A stretch of DNA of 64,000 bases from Lysobacter sp. FW306-1B-D06B (GCF_038446665.1 NZ_CP151802.1:682001-746000), one strand, 5' to 3'; counted from the first letter of the stretch, positions 1-9,498 are shown. Translations and numbers: made by a program. The notes: generated from the sequence alone by a model not told the origin.

Positions 1-79
1 CGAAGCCATCGACAAACGGCCGCCGGTGGGCGGCCGCGCGCCAGTATAAAGCCCGCTCCCGCACCCGAAGATGGGGGAA

Positions 80-156
80 TGGCGCGCCCGGAGGGATTCG
101 AACCCCCGACCAATGGCTTCGGAAGCCACTACTCTATCCGGCTGAGCTACGGGCGC
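80..156 (-). tRNA. tRNA-Arg (anticodon CCG)
   Basis: Read on the minus strand, a complete cloverleaf can be folded. The 7-bp acceptor stem pairs GCGCCCG with CGGGCGC. The D arm, the T arm with the GGTTCGAAT loop, and a genomically encoded CCA end are present. The anticodon stem GTGGC/GCCAT encloses the loop TTCCGAA, so the anticodon is CCG, which decodes the arginine codon CGG. The discriminator base is G. No second tRNA lies next to it. Confidence 0.95.
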
Positions 157-316
157 CTGGCTGAGATCCCGGCGATTGGCCTGATCGGATGATCACGCCG
201 CATCACACGGGGCTGGCATTCTAGCGACAAAGCGCGCTGGCGTGCTGCCACGGCTTCTCAGTTCCCCCGCGGTGCCGGCGCCGATCGCCCCCGCTCCTGC
301 AAATGTCCTGCGTGAA

Positions 317-1225
317 ATGAGTTACGAACGCTTCGAAACCCCGATGGTCCCGCCGTGGAAGACGCGACTGGCGCTGTACTGGCAGCTGGTGCGCGGCGAC
401 CGTCCGATCGGCTGGCTGCTGCTGCTGTGGCCCACCTGGTGGGGGCTGTGGCTGGCGGCCGGCGGCGTGCCGCCGCTGTGGACGTTGTTCGTCTTCAGCG
501 CCGGCGTGTGGCTGACGCGTTCGGCCGGCTGCGTCATCAACGACTACGCCGACCGCTGGCTGGATCCGCATGTGGAGCGCACCAAGGGCCGGCCGCTGGC
601 GACCGGCGCGGTGCGCGGCCGCGAGGCGCTGGTGCTGTTCGCCGTGCTGATGCTGGCGGCGTTCGCGCTGGTGCTGACGATGAACCGGCTGACGATCCTG
701 ATGAGCTTCATCGGCGTGCTGCTGGCCGCGAGTTACCCCTATCTCAAGCGCTACACGCACCTGCCGCAGGTCTACCTGGGGCTGGCCTTCGGCTGGGGCA
801 TCCCGATGGGCTTCGCCGCGGTGCAGGGCGAAGTGCCGGCGGTGGCGTGGCTGCTGTACGTGGCCAACATCGTGTGGTCCACGGCCTACGACACCTGGTA
901 CGCGATGGTCGACCGCGAGGACGACCTGCGCATGGGCAGCAAGTCCACGGCGATCCTGTTCGGCGACATGGACCTGATCGCGCAGGGCGTGCTCTACGCG
1001 CTGTTCTTCATCGCGCTGGTCCTGGTCGGGCAGCGCGCCGGCATGGGCACTTATTACTGGATCGGGTTCGCGGCGGCCGTGGCGCTGGTGGCCTACGAAT
1101 TCGTCATCGCGCGCACGCGCGAACGCACGGCGTGCTTCCGCGCGTTCCTGCACAACCACTGGGTGGGGCTGGCGGTCTTCGCCGGCATCGCGGTCGATTT
1201 CGCGACGCGCGCGCCGGCGCCGTAA
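317..1225 (+). CDS. ubiA: 4-hydroxybenzoate polyprenyltransferase UbiA
   Basis: Membrane prenyltransferase that attaches the polyprenyl tail to 4-hydroxybenzoate in ubiquinone synthesis. From ATG at 317 the product has 302 residues, normal for the family. The first Asp-rich Mg-diphosphate motif, NDYADRWLD, is at about residues 75-83. The second, [13 protein letters not shown], is at about 191-203. At least seven hydrophobic segments surround them, including a Trp-rich [12 protein letters not shown] stretch near residue 40. An in-frame ATG at 242 would add 25 Pro/Ala-rich residues with no family resemblance, so 317 is preferred; ATG 332 is also possible. The gene stands alone. ubiC is not in the window. 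Confidence 0.95.
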   Translation: MSYERFETPMVPPWKTRLALYWQLVRGDRPIGWLLLLWPTWWGLWLAAGGVPPLWTLFVFSAGVWLTRSAGCVINDYADRWLDPHVERTKGRPLATGAVRGREALVLFAVLMLAAFALVLTMNRLTILMSFIGVLLAASYPYLKRYTHLPQVYLGLAFGWGIPMGFAAVQGEVPAVAWLLYVANIVWSTAYDTWYAMVDREDDLRMGSKSTAILFGDMDLIAQGVLYALFFIALVLVGQRAGMGTYYWIGFAAAVALVAYEFVIARTRERTACFRAFLHNHWVGLAVFAGIAVDFATRAPAP

Positions 1226-1228
1226 CGC

Positions 1229-1780
1229 TCAGAGCGCCTTCGCCAGCCGGCGCAGGCGGAAGCCCGCGATGATCTGCAGCACCCCGTAGAACAGCGCCGC
1301 CACGCCGATCCACAGCGCCACCGTCACCAGCCCGGCGGCAGGCCGCGCCACGAACAGCGCACCCAGCGCGATGGCCAGCAGCCCGCTCAGCGCGATCATC
1401 CATTCGCCGGTGACTTCCTTGCGGATGCGGATCGCCAGCACGATGCGGTAGATCCCCGCCACCACCAGCCACGCGGCCAGGAACAGCAGCAACAGGCCCG
1501 CCGTCGCCACCGGATTGCTCACGGCGAGCACGCCGAAGATCAGCGACAGCAGCGCGTACAGCGCAAGCCAGCCCTTCGAGACGGCAATGTCGCGACTGAA
1601 CAGTGCGATCAGGCTGAGCACGCCCTCGGCGATCGCCATCACGCCGAACGCCCAGGCGATCGCCACCGCTGTCTTGCCCGGCCACAGGAAGGCGCCGATC
1701 CCGAACACCACCGCGACCACGCCGTACAGCACCAGCACCCACCAGCTGCGTCCCAGGCTTGCGAACAGTCCTGCGCTCAT
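1229..1780 (-). CDS. HdeD family (DUF308) membrane protein
   Basis: 183-residue protein with about six regularly spaced hydrophobic helices and short charged loops, matching the HdeD/DUF308 family of small integral membrane proteins. Its stretches such as WVLVLYGVVAVVFGIGAFLWP look like the repeated two-helix unit of that family. In Escherichia coli HdeD is linked to acid resistance, but most homologues have no known function. It converges on ubiA with only 3 bp between the two stops, so they are separate transcription units. Confidence 0.85.
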   Translation of the reverse strand: MSAGLFASLGRSWWVLVLYGVVAVVFGIGAFLWPGKTAVAIAWAFGVMAIAEGVLSLIALFSRDIAVSKGWLALYALLSLIFGVLAVSNPVATAGLLLLFLAAWLVVAGIYRIVLAIRIRKEVTGEWMIALSGLLAIALGALFVARPAAGLVTVALWIGVAALFYGVLQIIAGFRLRRLAKAL

Positions 1781-1992
1781 GACGACCTCCGTGACGGGAT
1801 GAAGGACCGGCTCGCGCCGGCGCGAAGGGAGCGTGAAGCCCGCCCGGTCGCCGCGGCGTGAACGCTGCGTGTGCGCGGTCGTTGTGCGTTTGCCGACATT
1901 CCGCGCGCAAATGCGCCCAGCGGCCCGTTCGACCCGCGCGGCGGCGGGTGCGCTGTGCTGGAATCGGCACTTCGCCCGCGCCGGAGTCCGCC

Positions 1993-2487
1993 ATGCGTCG
2001 CCTGTGCCTGTCGCTGTCCCTGCTCTGCCTCGCCGCCCCCGTCCTGGCGCAGACCGCGCCGACGCGCGAACACCTCGCCCCTGCCGGCTGGGAGGGCTCG
2101 TACCACGGCCTGCACTACACGCCGGTGTTGCGCGTGGGCGACCGGGTCATCGTCTCGGGCATTCCCGCCAGCGAGGGCGAGACCGACGAAGCGAAGATCC
2201 GCTGGGCCTTCCAGCAGCTACAAGCGCACCTGGAAAAGGCCGGCGCGACGATGGCCGACGTGGTGGAGCTGCAGAGCTTCCACGTCGCGCGCGACCACGA
2301 GGAATTCCGCACGCGCGTGGAGCCGGTGCTGAAGGTGCATCGCGAGTTCTTCAAGGACCACTACCCGGCCTGGACCGCCGTTGGCACGACGGCGCTGTTC
2401 TCCAAGGGCGCGCCGATGGAGATCCGGGCCGAGGCGATCATCGGCTCGGGCGCGCGGGCGAAGGCGGATATTCCGGTGAAGCCGTAG
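1993..2487 (+). CDS. Exported RidA/YjgF-family protein
   Basis: 164-residue protein. It begins with a clear Sec signal peptide (MRRLCLSLSLLCLAAPVLAQ, probable cleavage after AQ at residue 20). The RidA/YjgF fold follows, with the recognisable stretch VIVSGIPASEGETDEAKIR and a C-terminal EIRAEAIIGSG. Cytosolic RidA deaminates reactive enamines and imines made by PLP enzymes. The signal peptide implies a periplasmic form whose substrate is unknown. The start at 1993 is chosen because it begins the signal peptide; longer in-frame versions add only Arg/Cys-rich sequence. Confidence 0.85.
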   Translation: MRRLCLSLSLLCLAAPVLAQTAPTREHLAPAGWEGSYHGLHYTPVLRVGDRVIVSGIPASEGETDEAKIRWAFQQLQAHLEKAGATMADVVELQSFHVARDHEEFRTRVEPVLKVHREFFKDHYPAWTAVGTTALFSKGAPMEIRAEAIIGSGARAKADIPVKP

Positions 2488-2499
2488 ACGCAAGACCAC

Positions 2500-2675
2500 A
2501 ACAGCAGACCCTCTCCCCCTTGCGGCGACCGAAGGGAGTACAGGGCTGAGAAGGACAGGCCGCCGAAGGCCGCCAGGGAGAGGGGTGGGGCGGCTGAAGA
2601 GCACGCGCTGCGCGCGCCCCCTCTTCCGCCCCCTTCGGGGGCACCTTCTCCCACAAGGGGAGAAGGGAAAAGCGC
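2500..2675. repeat. Palindromic repeat units (CCCTCTCCC...GGGAGAGG family)
   Basis: The gap between the RidA-like gene and comF holds at least two imperfect palindromes. One runs from ACCCTCTCCCCCTTG to AGGGAGAGGGGTGGGG. The second, near 2636-2670, pairs CACCTTCTCCC with GGGAGAAGG. The same family occurs at about 6957-7072, 27700-27835, 35157-35312 and 56196-56233. These look like REP-type elements; some may act as terminators between the convergent genes. Confidence 0.7.
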
Positions 2676-2677
2676 GC

Positions 2678-3418
2678 TCACGGCACCCGCGCGCACACCC
2701 ACACATCCACCCGCGCCACGCCTGCGCGCAGCAACGCGGTCGCTGCGGCGCGCACCGTCGCGCCGGTGGTCATGACGTCATCCATCAGCGCGACATGCGC
2801 CGGCAGCGCGACCCCGTGCCGCACCTCGAACGCCCCGCGCACGTTGCGGCGACGGGCAGCTGCGTCCAGCCGTGTCTGCGCCGACGTCGCGCGACCGCGT
2901 CGCAGCAGGTCGTCGCGCAGCGGCAGGCTGAGGTGCCGGGACAGCGGCCGGGCCAGCTCGAGTGCCTGGTCGAAGCCGCGTCGACGCAGGCGTCCCCGGT
3001 GCAGCGGCACCGGCACCAGCGCCTGCGGGCGGTCCGCCGTGCCCACGCGCGACGCCATCAGCGCGGCCAGCAGGCGCAGGCTGGCGAGGTCGGCGTGGAA
3101 CTTCGCCCGTGGCAGCAGGCGGTCCAGCGGCGGGCGGTAGAGGAAGACCGCCCGCGTCGCGGCCTGTGGCGGTGGGCGTCGCAGGCAATCGCCGCACAGC
3201 GTGTGTTCGACGGGTAACGGCAGGCCGCAACGGCCGCAGGACGCGGCGTTCTCGGGCAACGATTGTGCGCACGGTTCGCACAGTTGAATGCCGTTGGTGG
3301 CACGTTCGCGGCAAATCAGGCAGGACGGCGGCAGCAGTCGGTTCGCAAGGCGTTCGGTCGCACGACGCCAGCGTCCGTAAACTCCATGCGCAGTCGTTTG
3401 GTTGACAGGGTTCGGCAT
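2678..3418 (-). CDS. comF: ComF family amidophosphoribosyltransferase-like protein
   Basis: 246-residue protein with a phosphoribosyltransferase-type domain. The N-terminus carries four CxxC pairs at about residues 33/36, 47/50, 61/64 and 75/78, forming the zinc-finger region of ComF proteins. A PRPP-binding motif, [14 protein letters not shown], lies at about 209-222. ComF is needed for DNA uptake in naturally transformable bacteria, where it acts with ComFA/PriA. Here no other competence gene is nearby. ATG at 3418 is chosen; the longer frame runs back across the bioB start. It is divergent from bioB, with 49 bp between the start codons. Confidence 0.93.
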   Translation of the reverse strand: MPNPVNQTTAHGVYGRWRRATERLANRLLPPSCLICRERATNGIQLCEPCAQSLPENAASCGRCGLPLPVEHTLCGDCLRRPPPQAATRAVFLYRPPLDRLLPRAKFHADLASLRLLAALMASRVGTADRPQALVPVPLHRGRLRRRGFDQALELARPLSRHLSLPLRDDLLRRGRATSAQTRLDAAARRRNVRGAFEVRHGVALPAHVALMDDVMTTGATVRAAATALLRAGVARVDVWVCARVP

Positions 3419-3467
3419 GGTTTCCAGACTGCCCGACCTGTCACGCCGAAACCGTCGGAATTCCCCC

Positions 3468-4502
3468 ATGACCGCTGTCAGCCAGACCCCCGCCGTCGAG
3501 CCGCGCCACGACTGGTCCCGCGCCGAGGTCCGCGCGCTGTTCGACCTGCCGTTCCCGGAGCTGTTGCACCTGGCCGCCAGCGTCCACCGGGCGAACTTCG
3601 ACCCGGCGCAGGTCCAGGTCAGCACCCTGTTGTCGATCAAGACCGGCGGTTGCCCGGAGGACTGCGGCTACTGTCCGCAGGCCGCGCGTTACCACACCGG
3701 CGTGGAAGCGACGAAGCTGATGAGCACCGAGGCGGTGCTGGAGAAGGCCCGCCAGGCCAAGGCCGCCGGCGCCAGCCGCTTCTGCATGGGCGCGGCCTGG
3801 CGTTCGCCGAAGGACCGCGACATCCCGAAGGTCGCCGCCATGATCTCTGAAGTGAAGGCGCTGGGCCTGGAGACCTGCGCCACGCTGGGCATGCTGTCGT
3901 CGGACCAGGCGCGCGCGCTGAAGGACGCGGGGCTGGACTACTACAACCACAACCTCGACACCGCGCCGGAGTTCTACAACCAGGTCATCCACACGCGCGA
4001 GATGCAGGACCGCCTGGACACGCTCTCGCACGTGCGCGACGCCGGCATGAAGACCTGCTGCGGCGGCATCGTCGGCATGGGCGAACACCGTGACCAGCGC
4101 GCCGGCCTGCTGCAAACGCTGGCGAACCTGCCGGCGCACCCGGATTCGGTGCCGATCAACCGCCTCGTGCAGGTGGAAGGCACGCCGCTGGCGGGCACCG
4201 AGCTGCTGGATCCCTTCGAATTTGTGCGCACCGTCGCAGTTGCGCGCGTCTTGATGCCGCGTTCGATGGTGCGCCTGTCCGCGGGCCGCGAGTCGATGAG
4301 CGACGAATTGCAGGCGCTGTGCTTCCTCGCCGGCGCAAATTCCATCTTCTACGGCGAGAAATTGCTGACGACCGGTAATCCCGACACCGAACGCGATATG
4401 GCATTGTTTGCCCGACTGGGCTTGCGTCCGATGCCCGTCGTTGAACAGGGGGAGACTGTCCATGCCGACATCGTCGAAGCGGCGCACAGCTGCGCCGCGT
4501 GA
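3468..4502 (+). CDS. bioB: Biotin synthase BioB
   Basis: Radical-SAM enzyme that inserts sulfur into dethiobiotin to form biotin. The 344-residue product has the cluster motif CPEDCGYC (Cys 62, 66 and 69) that binds the SAM 4Fe-4S cluster, preceded by LLSIKTGG. The family sequences YNHNLDT and [10 protein letters not shown] are also present. The region around RLSAGRESM matches the part of BioB holding the Arg ligand of the 2Fe-2S cluster. ATG 3468 fits family length. It is the first gene of a run bioB-bioF-ACT-bioH-bioC, and its promoter must lie within or near the short comF-bioB gap. Confidence 0.98.
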   Translation: MTAVSQTPAVEPRHDWSRAEVRALFDLPFPELLHLAASVHRANFDPAQVQVSTLLSIKTGGCPEDCGYCPQAARYHTGVEATKLMSTEAVLEKARQAKAAGASRFCMGAAWRSPKDRDIPKVAAMISEVKALGLETCATLGMLSSDQARALKDAGLDYYNHNLDTAPEFYNQVIHTREMQDRLDTLSHVRDAGMKTCCGGIVGMGEHRDQRAGLLQTLANLPAHPDSVPINRLVQVEGTPLAGTELLDPFEFVRTVAVARVLMPRSMVRLSAGRESMSDELQALCFLAGANSIFYGEKLLTTGNPDTERDMALFARLGLRPMPVVEQGETVHADIVEAAHSCAA

Positions 4503-4520
4503 TGCCTCGTCGGTGCGCTC

Positions 4521-5744
4521 ATGAGCCGGCCCGGCTGGCGTGAGCGCATCCAGACCGCGCGAAGCGAACGCGAGGCCGCCTCGCGCGTGCGCGTTCGCCG
4601 CACCGTATCGCTGCGCGACGGCGCGCGTTGCCTGGTCGACGGCCGTTCCCTGCTGAATTTCTGCGGCAACGATTACCTCGGCCTGTCGCAGCATTTCGCC
4701 GTGGTCGGCGCGTTGCAGGACGCGGCCTCGCGCGAAGGCGCCGGCGGCGTCGGCTCGCACCTGGTCTGCGGCCATCATCAGATCCACGACGCTCTGGAGC
4801 GCGAGATCGCCGAATGGCTCGGCACGCCGCGCGCGCTGCTGTTCGGCAGCGGCTACCTGGCGAACCTGGCCGTGGTGCAGGCCTTGCTGGGCGACGACGA
4901 CGTCTGCGTCCAGGACCGCCTCAACCACGCCAGCCTGATCGACGCCGCGCGCCTGGCCGGCTGCCGCCTGCGCCGCTATCCGCATGGCGATGCCGAAGGC
5001 GCCATCCGCCAGTTGCGCAGCATGCCCGAGGGCCTGGCGATGCTGGCCACCGACGGCGTGTTCAGCATGGACGGCGACATCGCCCCGCTGCGCGAACTGG
5101 CCCTGGTGGCGCGCGTGCAGAAGGCGCTGCTGTACGTGGACGACGCGCACGGCATCGGCGTGGTCGGTCCGGACGGTCGCGGCAGCGTGGCGGCCAACAA
5201 GCTCGGCGTGGCCGACGTGCCGCTGCAACTGGCGACGCTGGGCAAGGCGCTGGGCGGTTACGGCGCGGTCGTGGCCGGCGATGCCGACCTCATCGGCCAT
5301 CTCACCGAAACCGCGCGCAGCTACATCTACACCACCGCGCTGCCGCCGGCGCAGGCCGCCGCCTCGCTGGCGGCGGTGAAGCTGGCGCGCTCGGAACACT
5401 GGCGCCGCGGCAAGCTGGACGAACTCGTCGGCCGGTTCCGCGAACGCGCCCAGCGCGCCGGCCTGGAGCTGATGGATTCGCAGACGCCGATCCAGCCGGT
5501 GATCTGCGGCGACGATGCCACCGCGCTCACGCTGGCCGCCTCGCTCGAACAGGCCGGCTACTGGGTCGCCGCGATCCGCCCGCCGACCGTGCCCGAAGGC
5601 CGCGCGCGCCTGCGCGTCACGCTTTCGGCGCTGCACGGCGTGGCCGATGTCGACGGCCTGGTCGAGACGCTGGCGAAGGCGCGCGATCGCATCCGCCTGG
5701 GGCTGACCGACCCGGCCCCGCGCCAGGTCGCGCTGGGGCGATGA
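4521..5744 (+). CDS. bioF: 8-amino-7-oxononanoate synthase BioF
   Basis: PLP enzyme that condenses pimeloyl-ACP with L-alanine to give 8-amino-7-oxononanoate. The product is 407 residues. The PLP lysine is K242 in TLGKALGG. The cofactor Asp is about D207 in [10 protein letters not shown]. The family stretches [10 protein letters not shown] and [10 protein letters not shown] are present. It starts 18 bp after bioB. Its TGA overlaps the ATG of the next gene (ATGA), suggesting translational coupling. Confidence 0.98.
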   Translation: MSRPGWRERIQTARSEREAASRVRVRRTVSLRDGARCLVDGRSLLNFCGNDYLGLSQHFAVVGALQDAASREGAGGVGSHLVCGHHQIHDALEREIAEWLGTPRALLFGSGYLANLAVVQALLGDDDVCVQDRLNHASLIDAARLAGCRLRRYPHGDAEGAIRQLRSMPEGLAMLATDGVFSMDGDIAPLRELALVARVQKALLYVDDAHGIGVVGPDGRGSVAANKLGVADVPLQLATLGKALGGYGAVVAGDADLIGHLTETARSYIYTTALPPAQAAASLAAVKLARSEHWRRGKLDELVGRFRERAQRAGLELMDSQTPIQPVICGDDATALTLAASLEQAGYWVAAIRPPTVPEGRARLRVTLSALHGVADVDGLVETLAKARDRIRLGLTDPAPRQVALGR

Positions 5745-6148
5745 GCGGGGAGCGCGACCTCGCGCGCCTGCTCGCCTCGCTGACCGCGACGGCGCGTGAG
5801 GGCGAATACGCCTTCGTCGCGCGCCCGGCACCCGACCCCGCACTGGCCGCGCTCGCGCACGGCATGGTGCGCGAGGACGAAGGCATCACCTACGTGCTGC
5901 CCTGCGAGGTCGCCGACACGCGCGGGCTGCCGTACGATTTCCGCGCCGCCTGGCTCACCCTGGGCGTGCATTCGGCGCTGGATGCGGTCGGTCTGACCGC
6001 CGCCTTCGCCACCGCGCTGGCGCGGCACGGCATTCCCTGCAATGTGCTCGCCGGCTTCCACCACGATCACCTGCTGGTCGCGGCCGATCGCCGCGACGAC
6101 GCACTGGCGGTGCTGGCCGGCCTTGCCCGGGACGGCGGCGGCGCCTGA
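5741..6148 (+). CDS. ACT-domain-like small protein in the biotin operon
   Basis: 135-residue protein resembling the small cytosolic proteins with paired ACT-like modules (COG3602 type). Features include [20 protein letters not shown], a middle [20 protein letters not shown], and a C-terminal [21 protein letters not shown] in which the His-rich loop is characteristic. ACT domains often bind amino acids and regulate enzymes, but no role in biotin synthesis is established. The ATG overlaps the bioF stop by four bases and bioH follows after 51 bp, so it is probably cotranscribed with the biotin genes. Confidence is for the gene and fold, not a function. Confidence 0.8.
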   Translation: MSGERDLARLLASLTATAREGEYAFVARPAPDPALAALAHGMVREDEGITYVLPCEVADTRGLPYDFRAAWLTLGVHSALDAVGLTAAFATALARHGIPCNVLAGFHHDHLLVAADRRDDALAVLAGLARDGGGA

Positions 6149-6199
6149 GAGACCGCCCGCGGAAACACCGCTTCCCCCATCCCCCATCGGCTGCACCCC

Positions 6200-7078
6200 A
6201 TGTACATCGAAACGCGCGGGCAGGGTCCCGCGCTGGCACTCCTCCACGGCTGGGCCATGCACGGCGGCCTGTTCGCGCCGCTGGTCGAACGCCTCCAGGA
6301 CCGCTACACGCTCCACCTGATCGACCTGCCCGGCCACGGCCGCGCACGCGACGACACCACGCCGCTGGTGCCCGAAGCGCTCGCCGCGCAGCTGGTCGCG
6401 CGCGTGCCCGACGCGGTCTGGCTCGGCTGGTCGCTGGGCGGGCAGTTCGCGCTGCGCGCCGCGCTGGATTTCCCCGAAGAAGTGCGCGGGCTGGTGATGA
6501 TCGCCTCCTCGCCGCGCTTCGTGACGCAAGACAACTGGCCGCACGGCGTGACGCCCAACCTGTTCCGCGATTTCGGCCGAGCGCTCGAGCGTGATTTCCG
6601 CGGCACGCTGGAAGCTTTCCTCGCACTGGAGGCCCTGGGCTCCAGCTACGCGCAGGAAGAACTGCGCAGCCTGAAGGCGCAGGCCTTCGAGCGCGGCGAG
6701 CCCGCGCCGCGCGCGCTCCAGGAAGGCCTGCTCCTGCTCGACCGCCTGGACCTGCGCGACGACCTGCCACAGCTGCGCGTGCCGAGCCTGTGGATCTCCG
6801 GCCGCCGCGACCGCCTGATTCCCTCCGGCGCCATGCCCGCCGCCGCATCGATGGCGCCCGGTGCACGCAGCGTCGTGATCGCCAGTGCAGGCCACGCGCC
6901 GTTCCTCGGCGCGGCCGACGAAGTGGCGCGCGAGATCGACACCTTCATGCAGGCCCTTCCCCCTCTCCCGCACGCGGGAGAGGGCCGGGGTGAGGGCGGC
7001 TTCGCCGACCACGCTTCCGCTGCGATTCCCCCATCCCAACCTTCCCCCGCAAGCGGCGGAAGGGGCTCGAATCCATGA
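6200..7078 (+). CDS. bioH: Pimeloyl-[ACP] methyl ester esterase BioH
   Basis: Alpha/beta hydrolase that removes the methyl group from pimeloyl-ACP methyl ester, ending the BioC-protected chain elongation. The nucleophile is S78 in GWSLGG, the acid D204 in SGRRDRLIP and the base H232 in SAGHAPFL. The N-terminal LLHGWAMHGGLF supplies the oxyanion hole. The hydrolase fold ends near residue 252. The last 40 residues (Pro/Gly-rich, including LPHAGEGRGEGG) are encoded by two palindromic repeats and are not part of the family. The stop overlaps the bioC ATG, so the repeat-derived tail carries translation into bioC. Confidence 0.95.
   Translation: MYIETRGQGPALALLHGWAMHGGLFAPLVERLQDRYTLHLIDLPGHGRARDDTTPLVPEALAAQLVARVPDAVWLGWSLGGQFALRAALDFPEEVRGLVMIASSPRFVTQDNWPHGVTPNLFRDFGRALERDFRGTLEAFLALEALGSSYAQEELRSLKAQAFERGEPAPRALQEGLLLLDRLDLRDDLPQLRVPSLWISGRRDRLIPSGAMPAAASMAPGARSVVIASAGHAPFLGAADEVAREIDTFMQALPPLPHAGEGRGEGGFADHASAAIPPSQPSPASGGRGSNP
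6957..7072. repeat. Palindromic repeats inside the bioH 3' coding end
   Basis: Two repeat units of the CCCTCTCCCGC...GCGGGAGAGGG family lie in frame inside bioH. The first, near 6959-6996, is a clear hairpin followed by CCGGGGTGAGGGC. The second, near 7030-7070, has CCTTCCCCCGC pairing with GCGGAAGGGG. Matching units are intergenic elsewhere in the window. Their reading frame gives the extra 40-residue BioH tail. Confidence 0.8.
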
Positions 7079-7995
7079 CCGACATGTTCGACCACCGCCA
7101 GGTCCGCCGCGCTTTCTCGCGCGCCGCGCACCACTACGACGATGCATCGGCGCTGCAACGCGAAGTCGCCTCGCGCCTGATGGAACAGCTGGACTACCTC
7201 GACGATCCCGCGCTGAACCGCGCGCCGCCGCAGCTGGTCGTCGATGTCGGCTGCGGCCCGGGGCACTCGGTCGCCGCCATGCAGAAGCGCTGGCCGAAGG
7301 CGCACGTGATCGGACTGGACCTCGCCGCGCCGATGCTGCGCGAGGCACGCACGCACGCAGGCGGCTGGCTGCCGGCCTTCCTGCCGGGCGTCGCGCGTCG
7401 CCCTGACTGGCTGTGCGCCGATGCACGCGCGCTGCCGCTGCGCGATGCCAGCGTCGACATCCTCTTCTCCAACCTGTGTCTGCAGTGGGTCGAGGACCTG
7501 CCGGCCGTGTTCGCCGGCTTCCGCCGCGTGCTCAAGCCCGATGGCCTGCTGCTGGTGTCCACCTTCGGCCCGGACACGCTGCACGAATTGCGCGACGCCT
7601 TCGCCCACGCCGACAACGCGCCGCACGTCAGTCCGTTCGCCTCCATCGCGCAGTTCGGCGATGCGCTGATCGCGGCGGGCTTCAAGAATCCGGTGCTGGA
7701 TCGCGACGAGTTCGTGCTCGGCCACGAGGACCTGGGCAGCCTGATGCGCGAGTTGCGCACGCTCGGCGCGACCAACGCGATGACCTCGCGCCGGCGCAGC
7801 CTCACCGGGCGCGCGCGTTTCGCGCGCGCGGCGGAGGGGTACGAGCCCTGGCGTCGCGATGGCCGCCTGCCGGCGACGTGGGAAGTGATCTACGCCCATG
7901 CCTGGGGCCCGCAGCCGGGCACGCCGATCCGGGTCGGGGGCGTGGACGAAGTGCGCGTTCCGGCGCACGGCATCCCGGTGCGGAAGCGCTCGTGA
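7075..7995 (+). CDS. bioC: Malonyl-[ACP] O-methyltransferase BioC
   Basis: SAM-dependent enzyme that methylates malonyl-ACP to start the disguised fatty acid cycle that makes the pimeloyl moiety of biotin. The 306-residue product starts with the typical FDHRQVRRAFSRAAHHYDD. SAM motif I is VVDVGCGPGHSV at about residues 55-66. LFSNLCLQWVEDL is a BioC signature. The ATG overlaps the bioH TGA, and the stop overlaps the GTG of the next gene. bioA and bioD are not in the window. Confidence 0.96.
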   Translation: MTDMFDHRQVRRAFSRAAHHYDDASALQREVASRLMEQLDYLDDPALNRAPPQLVVDVGCGPGHSVAAMQKRWPKAHVIGLDLAAPMLREARTHAGGWLPAFLPGVARRPDWLCADARALPLRDASVDILFSNLCLQWVEDLPAVFAGFRRVLKPDGLLLVSTFGPDTLHELRDAFAHADNAPHVSPFASIAQFGDALIAAGFKNPVLDRDEFVLGHEDLGSLMRELRTLGATNAMTSRRRSLTGRARFARAAEGYEPWRRDGRLPATWEVIYAHAWGPQPGTPIRVGGVDEVRVPAHGIPVRKRS

Positions 7996-8984
7996 ACGCA
8001 CGACGCACCGCGCTGGCGGCGGTCGCCATCGCACTGGCTTCGGCGTTCTTCTTCACCTGCACCTACGTGCTCAATCGCGCGGCGGCGGTGGAAGGCGGCC
8101 ACTGGGCGTGGACCGCGTGCCTGCGTTACCTGATCACGCTGCCCTTGCTGCTGCCGGTGATGCCCTGGCAGGGCGGCGTGGCGCCGGTGTGGCGCGCGAT
8201 ACGCGCCCATCCCGGGCCGTGGCTGTTGTGGAGCGGCGTCGGCTTCGTCCTGTTCTACCTGTGCCTGAGCTACGCCGCCGCCAGCGGCCCGTCGTGGCTG
8301 ATCGCCGGCACGTTCCAGCTCACGGTGATCGCGGGGATGTTGTGCGCGCCGTTCCTCTACCGCGACGAGCGCGCGCGCATCCCGCTGCCGGCGCTGGCGA
8401 CCGGCGCGCTGGTGGTCGCGGGCGTGTTGTTGTTGCAGTTCGGCCACGGCGGCGGTTCGCTCGACCGCGCGGGCTGGATCGCGCTGGTGCTGGTGGCGGT
8501 GTCGGCGTTCGCCTACCCGCTCGGCAATCGAGGCTTGCTGCTGCACCTGGAGCGCAGCGGCGTGGAACTCAACGCGACGCAGCGCGTGTTCGGCATGACG
8601 CTGGCGAGCCAGCCGATGTGGTGGGCCGTCGCCGCCGCGACGCTGGTCCACGTCGGGCCGCCGCCGCTGGGGCAGGTGACGTTCGCCGCCGGCGTGGCGC
8701 TGGGCGCGGGAGTGGTCGCGACGGTGCTGTTCTTCCAGGCCACCGGCATGGTGCGCAACAACCCGACCGCGCTCGCGGCAGCCGAAGCGATGCAGGCGGC
8801 GGAAATCCTGTTCGCCACCCTGATCGGCGTGCTGTGGCTGGGCGAGGCATGGCCGCAGGGCCGCGCGCTCGGCGGCGCGGTGCTGGTGGTGCTGGGCATC
8901 GTGGTCTTCAGCATCGTCGCCGCCCGCGCCAGCGCGGGCGATCGGCGTGCGACGGAAGAACTGTCGGGAGATCGCGGGGCGTAG
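7992..8984 (+). CDS. DMT/EamA-type multidrug-resistance-like transporter
   Basis: 330-residue integral membrane protein with about ten predicted helices in two EamA-like halves. It belongs to the large-size drug/metabolite transporter group; segments such as ASAFFFTCTYVLNRAAA and FAYPLGNRGLLLHLER fit the multidrug resistance efflux subgroup. A GTG start at 7992 overlaps the bioC stop by four bases (GTGA). This fixes the start and suggests cotranscription with the biotin genes. The substrate is unknown; linkage to biotin synthesis is only positional. Confidence 0.88.
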   Translation: MNARRTALAAVAIALASAFFFTCTYVLNRAAAVEGGHWAWTACLRYLITLPLLLPVMPWQGGVAPVWRAIRAHPGPWLLWSGVGFVLFYLCLSYAAASGPSWLIAGTFQLTVIAGMLCAPFLYRDERARIPLPALATGALVVAGVLLLQFGHGGGSLDRAGWIALVLVAVSAFAYPLGNRGLLLHLERSGVELNATQRVFGMTLASQPMWWAVAAATLVHVGPPPLGQVTFAAGVALGAGVVATVLFFQATGMVRNNPTALAAAEAMQAAEILFATLIGVLWLGEAWPQGRALGGAVLVVLGIVVFSIVAARASAGDRRATEELSGDRGA

Positions 8985-9064
8985 GTGCGATGGGAACTTC
9001 GCGCATCGCGATCCCGTCCGCCGCCCGCGCGAACCCCGTAAGCTCCCGCGCTTGCCCGCACGCC

Positions 9065-9484
9065 ATGCACGACGCGATGAACCTCGCCCTGTTCGACTTC
9101 GACGGCACGCTTACCGACCGCGAACTGTTCCCCGACTTCATGCGTTTCGCGGTGACGCCGCGGCGGCTGGCGATCGGACGTGTGCTGCTGGCGCCGCTGG
9201 TGATCGGCTACAAGCTGGGCCTGGTGAACGGCCGCATCACGCGCGCGTGCATCGTCGCCTACGCATTTCGCGGACGGTCGCAACACGAACTAAGCGACGC
9301 CGGCGAACGGTTCGCGCGCGAGATCATCCCCGCCGCGTTGCGGCCAGAGGCGATGACGCGCCTGCAATGGCATCGCGAACAGGGCGACACCGTCGTCGTG
9401 GTGTCGGGCGCTTTCGATCTGTACCTGTCGCACTGGTGCGCGCAGCACGGCGTGGAGCTAACGCACCACGCGCGCGAACACTAA
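9065..9484 (+). pseudogene. C-terminally truncated HAD-IB phosphatase
   Basis: 139 residues that begin like a SerB-like HAD-IB phosphatase. Motif I DFDGT (catalytic D11 and D13) and motif II Ser at about 114 in VVVVSGAFD are present, with the helical cap between them. The product then ends abruptly at about THHAREH. Full-length relatives are about 200-220 residues and carry the motif III Lys and the GDxxxD motif IV, all absent here. The next gene's stop codon lies only 15 bp beyond, so the missing part is not displaced by a simple frameshift. It was probably deleted. ATG 9077 is an alternative start. Confidence 0.65.
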
Positions 9485-9498
9485 CGCACTGCGCCACC

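Noticed and set aside
3441..5843. 800-residue open frame on the minus strand across bioB and bioF
   Set aside because: It is antisense to two well-conserved genes, has Arg/His/Gln-rich low-complexity content, and arises from high GC bias. No family features are present.
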